Shown: positions 5,965 through 12,828 of the stretch, one piece after another
Layout of the letters: each line of letters begins with the position of its first letter
Position numbering within the stretch: position 1 is the stretch's first letter
Assembly: GCA_001275005.1 (NCBI GenBank)
Contig: JWZX01001124.1
Coordinates: 1 to 19,562 of the forward strand
From: Chrysochromulina tobinii
Taxonomy: Eukaryota > Haptophyta > Prymnesiales > Chrysochromulinaceae
Direction: 5' to 3'
DNA length: 19,562 nt
Notes under the pieces: generated by a model
The model's input: the letters and a program-made list of their open reading frames with translations, nothing else
Told to the model about the DNA's origin: nothing
Databases searched by the model: none
Program-made: the position numbers and the translations under genes

Positions 5965-8900
5965 ATGGCCGACCTCTACTCGCTGGGAGAAGAGCCGCAG
6001 CGCTGCCGCGTCGTAGCGTACCAGGCGGTGCCTCTCGTCGGTACAGCGAAAGGCGAGAAGGACGACCTATATATTACCCCCCAAAAGGTCGTCGTGCTTG
6101 GCCTCGGGGCTGAGGCGGGTGCTGTCGGCGGGGTGGCGACCGCCGACGGAAAGAACAGCGAGTTCCTCGTTGACGAGACGTACGGGCCGAATGTGCAGCC
6201 GCTCGACGTTGCGCAGAGCGTGGTGCCGCAGCTCACGCGCTCGGCCGCGCGCGGTGCCAACGGCTTGCTCTTCGTGCTCGGGGAGAGCGGCTCGGGCAAG
6301 ACGGAGCTCATGCACGGCACCGGCACTGCACCAGACTTCGCATCGGCCAGCGCGGCCGGCCCGTCGTCGGTGAAATGGGAGGGCCTCGTCGAGCGCGCGA
6401 TCGACGAGATCTTTGAGGAGATCACGACGTACGAGGCGGCCAACCAGCAGGCAGCGCACGTGGTGCGCATGCAATTCCTCAACATCGTGGAGGAGCGTGT
6501 GCAGGACCTACTGCAGCCCAACTGCCACGCGCACGACCTGAGCCTCGTCGAGCGCGCCGACGTCGGCACTGAGGTGCCTGGTGCCTATCAGGTCGAGCTG
6601 AGCAGTAAGGCGCAGGGCTTGCGCCTCTACCGCACCGCACGCGACGAGCTGCAGCGGCTCGAGCGCTATCACGGGGTCAACCGAGCAGCCTCGTGCTGCA
6701 TGCTCACGATCTCGATCGTGCGCCGTGGCATGCCGCGCGCCGCGGGCGCAGTTCTCGGATCTGGTCTCCTTGCGCAGTTCTCGGATCTGGTCTTCGGCGC
6801 GGCCGGCGCGGCCGGCGTGGCCGGCAGCGAAGGCGCGATGCAGAGCGCGCTCACGATCGTCGAGCTGCCGGGCACCGAGCGGCTCGCGGAACCTCGGGAT
6901 CAGCTCCACGTGTCCGAGTCCCCTTTTCTGCACCGATCGCTCCTGCAGTTCTCAGACCTGGTGCATGCACTTGCGAGCCGCTCCACGGCCGAGCACGTAC
7001 CCTGGCGAGGCGGTAAGCTCACTTCCCTGCTTCACGGCAAGCTGGGTGTGAACGCGCTCACACTGAGTGTGGCGACGGTGCGCTGTGGGCAGCCAAAGTG
7101 CTCGGCAGCGACGCTCGCGCTCGCGTCACGGATGCGCGACGTGCTGTGCTACCCGGTGCTCAACACGGCGGCCGCGCAGGGGCTGCTCACGATCTCCCGA
7201 TCGGAGATCCTCGCTCTGAAAGAGGATCTCTCCCAGATGGTCGCCAAAGGTATCGAAACGCTCTCCCCCAGTCGGCCCCCGTCCGAGGCTGGGAGGGCGC
7301 AGCCTCCGCGCAAGAAGCTCGACCTGGTAGACACGCTCCAGAACCCGATCAAGATGGCCACGCCACGTGGCACGCAGCCGGCGCAGCCGGCGCAGCCGGC
7401 GACGAAGGCGACACCGCCGAAGGAGGAGGAGGAGGAGCAGGGCGTGAGCGAGGACGAGGACGAGGACGAGGACTTTGATGGCGACCTTGAGGCGGAGAAC
7501 GCGTACCTCAAGAGCAAGCTCGCCAAGTACAAGTCGAGGATGGCGGCGGCGGTGTCCAAGCCGACCCCCCCCCTCGACCCCCTCGTCCAGTCCAACCTCC
7601 AAGGCAAGCTGATCCAGGCGGAGCTGCAGGCGGAGCAGCTCAGAGCGGCGCGTGCGGCCGCAGTCAAGGAGCGAGTGGAGCTGCAGAAGGAGTACGCGCG
7701 CTTGCTCGGCGAGATGGCCTCCCTGATGGCCTCCCTGATGACGTCTCTGATGAGCTCCCTGATGGCCTCCCTGATGAGCCCTCCTGATGGCCTCCCTGAT
7801 TGCATGCAGGTACACGCGCCTGCTGGGCGAGAAACAAGAGGTCGAGCGCCACCTCCTCGATGCGGAGCACGAGCGTCTTAAGGTGGCCAAGGCTCTCGTC
7901 GATCTGCAGGTGAGTCTCGTTAATGGCCTCTGATGGCCTCGGATGGCCTCTGATGGCCTCGGATGGCCTCTGATGGCCTCTGATGGCCTCTGACGCCCCA
8001 CGTCTCGTCGACCTGCAGGTCGAGGGCTCGGCCCAGTCGACCGTCACCGAGGAGCAGAAGATGGAGCTCGATCGGAAGATTCTGAGCTCCGAGGCGGAGA
8101 AGCATGCGCTCGCGCGCGAGATTGAGGGCTTCGCGCGCCAAGTGGCGCAGCTCGAGGACGACCTGAGGGTGTCCCAGGCGGAGAAGGAAGATTTGGTCCA
8201 CGAGCTGCTTGCTGCGCGACAGTCTCTCGAGATGCAGCGGCAGCAGGGGATGGTCAGTGGCTCAAGACGAGTGCCTCTGAGTGCCTCTGAGTGCCCCTCT
8301 GAGTGCGCCGCCTGATGGCCTCTGATGGCATGTGATTGCTTCCCTCATCAGGCGCTCGTCTCGGACGCGCGCGAGCGCGATCTCGAGATTGTTCGCTCCG
8401 TCAAGGAGGCGGAGCATAAGGGCGCCCAGGTCGAGGCACAGGCGCAGGCGCTCGTGACGGCCCGTGCGGCCACCGAGGTGATCCGTCAGCAGCTGCATGC
8501 CGCCGAGAGCCGATCGACAAGTTTGGACGCGCAGGTGGCGGCACTGAAGCGGGACGCGGCGCTCGCGCGTGCCAAGCAGGAGGAGCTGCAGATGGCGGCA
8601 CGCCGAGCGGCGGTGCAGCGTGAGCTCTTCGAGGTGAGTGTCGCCAAGGAGCGCGCTGAGCTGCTCTTGCAGCGGCAGCAGCTCAAGGATGAGTTGGCGG
8701 AGGGGCAGCGCCAAGTGCGCGACGAGGGGCTGCGCCAGGCGAGTCTCGTCAATTGCCTCTGATTGCCTCTGATTGCCTCTGATTGCCTCTGATTGCCTCT
8801 GATTGCCTCTGATTGCCTCTGACGCCCCAAGTGCGCGACGAGGGGCTGCGCCAGGCCAAGGGCGCCGAGGAGCTGGCCAAGCAGCGCTTGGCCGAAGTGG

Positions 8901-10697
8901 TGAGCTGCCGCGCCGAGATCACACAGCTCAAGGATCAGCGTGCGGAACTTGAGATGCGCGTGAGCACGCTCGAGGTCGCGGTCGATGCGGGCGAGCAACA
9001 GCTTCAGGTGCGGCGAGTGCGAGCGACGTGTGCGGGCGACGTGTGCGAGCGACGTGTGCGAGTCTCGTCAATGGCCTCCGATGGCCTCGGGTGGCCTCGG
9101 GTGGCCTCTGATGGGCTCTTATGGCCTCCTGCGGGCAAGAGTGATGGCCTCTGATTGCGTCGCTGATTGGCGTCTGATAACTTGTCGAGCTGCACAGGCC
9201 GCACACGAATTCTTCCGTCAGAGCCTTCGGGACGCTCTCGCAGTGCACTTTGAGGGAGGGTCGGAGGCCGACCAGCAGGCCGACCAGCAGGGAGCGGAGG
9301 GGCGACGGGACATTACCCAGACGCCCGCGATGGCGCTCCTCGCGGCGCTCGGGCGTGCATACGAGGAGCACGAGAACCACTTGCGCCAGCGATTCGACAG
9401 GCTTCAGAAACGCCACTGGGCCGTCCTCGATCGCGCCAAGCAGGATGCAGCCCACGCGCTCACCATGGCGCGCCGAAGCAGCAAGGGTGGCGGCAAGGGC
9501 GGCGGCAAGGGCGGCGGAGCCGATGCGGGTGCGCCCGCCGATGAGCTCAGTGTACGCAACGGCGACGAGGCTGCCGCCCTTGCGGCGGAGGGGGCGAGCG
9601 CGGAGGAGGCTGAACGGAGTGCGGCGAGTGCGGAGGAGGCTGCGCTCTCGTCTCTCCAGGCAGAGGGCCGTGCTGTGCTCCAGTCGTATATTGAGGAGGC
9701 CGCGCAGTTGCGCACGGAGCGCGGCGCACTGCGAGGTGAGCTACAGACCGCAGCGGTCGCCTTCAAGGTGGCCTCCGTGAGTGCATCTCTGATTGCATGC
9801 TGATTGCCTCCCTCATCAGGTGAGCTACAGGCCGCAGCGATCGCCGCCAAGGTGGCCTCCACTAAGCTGGTAGAGGAGCGACTGGCGCTCAAGCGCGAGA
9901 TCGAATCTGCGCGCGCCGAGGCTCGGCTGGCGAAGCAAGCCCTGAGGGAGGCAGGCGGCGAGAACGCGTCGCAGAAGCTGCAGTCCGCGGGCGACCTCCA
10001 TCAGGAGATGCAGGAGTCGCTCATCCAGCGGCTCGACATGCTCAATGCCCAACGCGAGAAGGCGAGCGCCCTCAAGGCTCGCGAGCTTGAAGAGACGGGC
10101 TCGTCTATCGAAGAGGTGCGCGCGCTCCGTGCAGAGGCGGCGGCGCTCCGGGCAGAGCTTGACATTCGGCTGCGGGACGACCCGAAGACGCTGCAAATCC
10201 TGCGGCTCCAGCTGCGAGATTATTCGATCTCATGCTCGCAGCTCGAGCAGGAGCGCTCGCGCCTGATGCGACGCGCCACCGGCGCCGAGCAACAGCTCGA
10301 GTCGATGCAGGATGCGATGTCGGACCATCTGACGCGCTACCAAAAGGAGATTTTACGTCTCAAGGCATTGCCGACGCCTGCATCGCCACGAAGCGGCGCC
10401 GGCGCGGGCCTGTCACTCCCCACCCCGAGTGCTGGCGGCCTACCGCGCAAGCTGCATGACGCAGTCGCTGCTGCTGGCGGCGAGGACACCGACGGCAGCG
10501 CGGAGGCGTTGGCACCATCGGCAGGTGGAGCACTGGCTGCACCAGCTGCACGTGCTCCACTCGGACCATTAGCCGATGGCGATGATGGTGAGTCTGCGAA
10601 CGTGTATACCGCCGATCCTGCTCGCGCAGGTCCACAACAACCCGCCAAACCCCCAGGCGCACTGAAGCCCTTGACTCAAGTCCCCTGGAGGACTTAA
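5965..10697 (+). CDS. Divergent kinesin-like motor protein with long coiled coil; seven exons
   Basis: Exons: 5965-7691, 7810-7909, 8019-8252, 8352-8738, 8855-9007, 9198-9735, 9820-10697. They join in phase to 1338 residues. Residues 1-400 are a kinesin-type motor. It has a P-loop GESGSGKT (106-113), a degenerate switch I (NRAASCCMLT, 239-248, instead of NxxSSRSH), a degenerate switch II (ELPGTERL, 300-307, instead of DLAGSE) and VPWRGGKLTSLLHGKLG (345-361). From about 410 there is a Pro/Ala and acidic linker (EEEEE, EDEDEDED), then roughly 650 residues of heptad-rich coiled coil broken by a Gly/Lys linker (GGGKGGGKGGG), and a Pro/Ala-rich tail. ATP binding is plausible, but efficient hydrolysis is doubtful given the switches. 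The segment KEYTRLLGEKQEVERHLLD through KALVDLQ recalls the CCDC78 family (DUF4472), which also carries kinesin-like N-termini; this is from memory only. ATG 5965 lies in a good context (AAGATGG). The likely location is cytoskeleton, centriole or cilium. Confidence 0.82.
6746..6793 (+). repeat. 26-bp-offset tandem duplication inside the kinesin motor
   Basis: The 22-mer starting GCGCAGTTCTCGGATCTG occurs at 6746-6767 and again at 6772-6793. The offset of 26 is not a multiple of three, so the copies are read in different frames (AVLGSGL, then AQFSDLVF). They lie between the switch I and switch II regions, where this protein has an extra Gly/Ala-rich insertion relative to ordinary kinesins. Confidence 0.8.
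7692..7809 (+). other. Kinesin-like gene intron 1 (118 nt, GT-AG) beginning with a duplicated exon segment
   Basis: The intron opens with GTACGCGCGCTTGCTCGGCG, a copy of the exon start at 7810-7832 (20 of 23 bases identical). Splicing at GA|GTAC and GCATGCAG|GTAC gives KEYTRLLGEKQEVERHLLD, while reading through gives a Met/Ser-rich repeat and a stop at 7879-7881. The middle is made of imperfect repeats such as CTGATGGCCTCC. The donor lies in the first repeat copy and the acceptor at the end of the insert. Confidence 0.78.
7910..8018 (+). other. Kinesin-like gene intron 2 (109 nt, GT-AG), 91-bp element plus duplicated exon segment
   Basis: The donor is CTGCAG|GTGAGT and the acceptor GACCTGCAG|GTCGAG, phase 0. 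The 18-bp exon end at 7894-7911 recurs at 8003-8020 (17 of 18 identical), so the acceptor is a second copy of the exon junction itself. The insert from GTGAGTCTCG to GACGCCCCA (7910-8000) is 91 bp and matches intron 4 in header, number of units and tail. Confidence 0.85.
7921..7990 (+). repeat. 10-bp minisatellite, seven units of TGATGGCCTC type
   Basis: Seven consecutive 10-bp units occur, varying at the first bases (TA/TG/GG). Most units contain CTGAT, which fits the loose branch-point consensus yUnAy. An eighth, degenerate unit (TGACGCCCCA) follows. All of it lies inside intron 2 of the kinesin-like gene. Confidence 0.9.
8253..8351 (+). other. Kinesin-like gene intron 3 (99 nt, GT-AG)
   Basis: The donor is GGGATG|GTCAGT and the acceptor CCCTCATCAG|GCGCTC, phase 0. 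It joins the helix ending MQRQQGM to ALVSDARERDLEI. Reading through meets a TGA at 8313-8315. The interior has GAGTGCCTCT repeats, then TGATGGCCTC units. The 3' end TGATTGCTTCCCTCATCAG nearly matches that of intron 6. No exon duplication was seen at its edges. Confidence 0.8.
8739..8854 (+). other. Kinesin-like gene intron 4 (116 nt, GC-AG), 91-bp element plus duplicated exon segment
   Basis: The donor is the non-canonical CGCCAG|GCGAGT and the acceptor GCGCCAG|GCCAAG, phase 0. It joins DEGLRQ to AKGAEELAKQ. Thirty exon bases at 8711-8740 are repeated identically at 8827-8856. The 91-bp insert 8739-8829 has the same header (GAGTCTCGT), seven units and tail (GACGCCCCA) as intron 2. Confidence 0.85.
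8751..8820 (+). repeat. 10-bp minisatellite, seven units of GATTGCCTCT
   Basis: Six perfect units of GATTGCCTCT are preceded by one AATTGCCTCT. The array differs from that of intron 2 at one position per unit (TTGCC versus TGGCC), as though each array had been homogenised separately. It lies wholly within intron 4. Confidence 0.92.
9008..9197 (+). other. Kinesin-like gene intron 5 (190 nt, GT-AG)
   Basis: The donor is CTTCAG|GTGCGG and the acceptor GCTGCACAG|GCCGCA, phase 0. It joins GEQQLQ to AAHEFFRQSL. It starts with three 13-bp repeats (GCGACGTGTGCG plus one base, about 9022-9060) and then carries the header GCGAGTCTCGTCAATGGCC, which matches introns 2 and 4. Degenerate TGATGGCCTC units follow. 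It looks like an older, decayed member of the same element family. Confidence 0.7.
9736..9819 (+). other. Kinesin-like gene intron 6 (84 nt, GT-AG) flanked by a 43-bp exon duplication
   Basis: The sequence at 9734-9776, beginning AGGTGAGCTACAG, recurs at 9818-9860 (39 of 43 identical). Using GT in the first copy and the AG before the second gives an in-phase coiled coil (RGELQAAAIAAKVASTKLVE). The 43-nt insert between the copies itself begins GTGAGT and ends CCCTCATCAG, so it resembles a complete mini-intron. Splicing only that insert would shift the frame. Reading through meets a stop at 9801-9803. Confidence 0.8.
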
Positions 10698-11051
10698 AGC
10701 GATGGGCTTGTTGTTTAGGGATTTCGTTTGTTGTACCCCGCCCCGGTGTTCGGTTCCCTCCCGCCCGAAGGGTCGGGTAACGGGTAGCGACGCTTAATAC
10801 CGTAGATGATCTTACAGTTGAGTTTTGTATCGTATTACAGCTGTATTTTTATTGTAATGCGCCTCGCTCCGTCGTCCGCGCTCCGGCCTCCTGCAGCCCC
10901 GCCCTTGAACCTACAGAATGCCCGAACAGCTAGCCGGGAGACAGAGCAGAGATTCGGGTCCCTAGTCGAGTTTCAGTCTCTACTCATCGAGCGTGAAGTA
11001 CGTGGCGTGTGAGTATGGACTCTTCAATCATCAAGGCGCAAAGGGTGGGAC
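10698..11051. other. Intergenic region between convergent genes
   Basis: This stretch holds the 3' ends of the kinesin-like gene (+) and the rhodanese-like gene (-). A relatively AT-rich patch lies at about 10795-10860. No gene or RNA is supported. A 68-codon open frame on the plus strand (10806-11012) has no features of a real protein. Confidence 0.4.
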
Positions 11052-12351
11052 TCATGCCCCATGCCCTTCGATCTGAGGGAGGTGGCCTGGTGTACTACGT
11101 CGGCCCATAGGCCCACGTGGGCCCGTAGGAGCACGAGCCGGCATGTGTGCGGCTGTGGCCATCGTCGGTGGTGCGCCTGGAGGTGGCATTCTGCGCAATT
11201 TCCTTGGCCAACGCGATGGCTGTGCGGCTAGAATCTCTTGCAGGTTCGCTGGCGGTGCTCGTCGCTGCCCAGCGCCACGTTAACTCAGCAGCGCTCCCTC
11301 GGGTGCCCACTACGGCGCTCCCACGGAGACTCCCACATGCCGTAGAGCCACGTGGCGTAGAGCCAGCTCGCCGGCGGGACGAAGCGGCGGTGCGCCAAGG
11401 GCTGTCCTCGCTGGCTGTCCTCGCGGTGCATGTGGGAATCCAGGTGTCATCAGATGTGGCGGCGGCTGCGCTTGCATTGGCGTCAGCACTCTTGGCGGAA
11501 ACTTTTGCTTGCCGGGTGGTGCGCCACGCGGCGGCATCATCGGAGGGATTCCACGCGGGGGAGGAGCGCCGTACGACGGCGGAGGGGGGCGCGGACGCAT
11601 TTCCGCGCACCGGCTGACGAAACCTTAAGAGCGGCTCCTCCTCTGTCGTCAGCCGTCCGTTTGTGATGGCCTTCGCGATGACGTTGCAGAGCATCTGTCG
11701 GTCGGCAAGGGCGAGTCCCGCATCCTTCAGATGCGACAGCAGAGCCGGACGCTGCTCCTTTGAGAAGATTGACACGCACGCTGACAGCGTGGTGCCAACA
11801 CAGCAGGACCGGTCGTCTAACAAGGGCCTCAGTCGCTCCCTCAGTGGCGAAAGCGCTGCCGTTCCAAGCAGCCCGTCCCATTCGTCTACAGGTAGGAAGG
11901 ATCTCTCACCCGGCCTCCATCTGCTTCGCGTGGATGGCTTGGGCGTGGGTCGGCCGCTCGCATGCCATCCACGCAGCCCGCCCGATAACCTCGACATTCG
12001 CGCCAGTGGAAGACCGAGCCTGCGTAGGAAGGCGATAACATACACGTCACGGCCGGCGGACATGCTGCCTCCCGCTCCTCCGGTGTTGGCAAAGAAGACG
12101 AGATCGCTGGCGCCGCCCGCGCCGCTCAGCAAATCATCGATGAGCGTCCGTATCGCGTCACGGTTGAACATGATAGCAGTCTGGGCAAGGGACTCTGCGC
12201 CAGGCAGCGTGCCTGCCGCATACTCGCTCTCGTGCCGCGCATCGAAGAAGCGTAACCGTTCGCCGCGCTGCTGCTTCGCCTCGATTTCTTCGGGTGTGAG
12301 CCACCGCTCCTCGTCCTCTCCGATGCCTTTCCCATAGCCCACGCCGACCAT
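11052..12351 (-). CDS. Cysteine-less rhodanese-like protein with helical domain and proline-rich tail (one intron, one apparent frameshift)
   Basis: From ATG 12351, residues 17-135 form a rhodanese fold: a FFDARHESEYAAGTLPGA block, the active-loop region and LSGGLRGWH. Where active rhodaneses have a Cys, this one reads FFANTGGAGG, so sulfurtransferase activity is not expected. Residues about 165-235 are helical, with RPALLSHLKDAGLALADRQM resembling a small SAM-like repeat. At about 11600-11630 the coding frame appears to slip by one base, because a proline-rich tail (PPPPSYGAPPPRG, MMPPRGAPPG) continues in another frame. Its two stops (11310-11312, 11281-11283) are removed by a 60-nt intron at 11265-11324, after which MPPPGAPPTM and PTGPRGPMGRR follow to a TGA at 11052. 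Without a frameshift the original frame would run to 11095 with Ser/Arg-rich sequence. The ligand is unknown. Confidence 0.6.
11265..11324 (-). other. Putative 60-nt intron in the rhodanese-like gene tail
   Basis: On the minus strand the donor is GTCTCC|GTGGGAG and the acceptor GCTGGGCAG|CGACGA, both at codon boundaries. The intron removes two stops. It contains CTGAGTTAAC, a plausible branch site, about 20 nt before the acceptor. The proline-rich frame is the same on either side. There is no exon duplication of the kind seen in the kinesin-like gene. Confidence 0.5.
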
Positions 12352-12414
12352 GATTCTTCGTCGTGGGCAATGAGTTGGAGAATGAGGTCTGCATGTGAAA
12401 TTTCCTAATAATAG

Positions 12415-12434
12415 CAAGTCAAGTCAAGTCAAGT
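12415..12434. repeat. CAAGT pentanucleotide repeat, four units
   Basis: Four perfect CAAGT units (ACTTG on the minus strand) lie 64-83 bp upstream of the rhodanese-like ATG. A shorter run of the same unit (TTGACTTGACTTG) occurs on the plus strand at about 17929-17941. Confidence 0.8.
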
Positions 12435-12600
12435 CCATTCTTGACGATCTCTACCTCACCAAGGTCACGCAGGCAAGCTCCCTGTGGCGTCTCAGAGGCA
12501 GCCGAGCGGTTAAGAGCGGAGCCGTCCCTTGAGACGAGAGCGAGGGCCTGCGAAACTGACTAACTGACTGAATTTAGCTGCTAAAAAGAGTACAATTGTA

Positions 12601-12660
12601 GCGTGCCCGTGTGCCCCTTGTGTCCCATGTGTGCGTCCGGCTCACCCCGGTGTTTTTCAC
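12601..12660 (+). promoter_or_regulatory. Recurrent upstream element, copy B
   Basis: GCGTGCCCGTGTG, GTGTCCCATGTGTGCG and CCGGCTCACCCCGG are followed by a T-run, matching the second half of copies A (818-920) and C (16492-16659, reverse). It lies about 170 bp before the ATG of the secreted-protein gene, on the same strand. Confidence 0.45.
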
Positions 12661-12828
12661 TGTTTTTGTGCCATGATTGCGAACTTTCTTTGAGGACTTT
12701 GAGCGCACTTCGGCTGTCGGCACCTCTGCTGTCGCCCCTCCTTTATACCCGCGGACCCCCTTCGCCGCCCTCGTCCGCGTCGCCTTCTCCGACACCTTTG
12801 CCGGACACTCTCTACTTAGCCAGCAACC

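Larger units (their letters stand above)
12352..12828. promoter_or_regulatory. Divergent intergenic region between rhodanese-like and secreted-protein genes
   Basis: This 477-bp region separates two start codons facing away from each other. It carries a 5-bp tandem repeat at 12415-12434 on the rhodanese side and upstream-element copy B at 12601-12660 on the other. A tRNA-like A-box string at about 12500-12520 lacks a matching B box and is not called. Confidence 0.5.

Noticed and set aside
7126-8001. Long antisense open frame (291 codons) over the kinesin-like gene
   Set aside because: Its C- and N-terminal parts are translations of the minisatellite (repeated GHQRPSEAIR-type) and of the coiled-coil coding strand in reverse. 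It has no independent features.
7921-8820. CRISPR-like arrays
   Set aside because: The repeats are 10-bp units in direct tandem with no spacers, lie inside coding-gene introns and belong to a eukaryotic-style locus. They are minisatellites.
10337-10662. Antisense open frames over the kinesin-like C-terminal tail
   Set aside because: They are shadows of a Pro/Ala-rich low-complexity coding region in GC-rich DNA.
12490-12560. tRNA-Ser/Leu-like gene (GCAGCCGAGCGGTTAAG)
   Set aside because: An A-box-like string is present, but there is no B box (GGTTCGAATCC type), no anticodon stem and no paired acceptor ends at the right distance.
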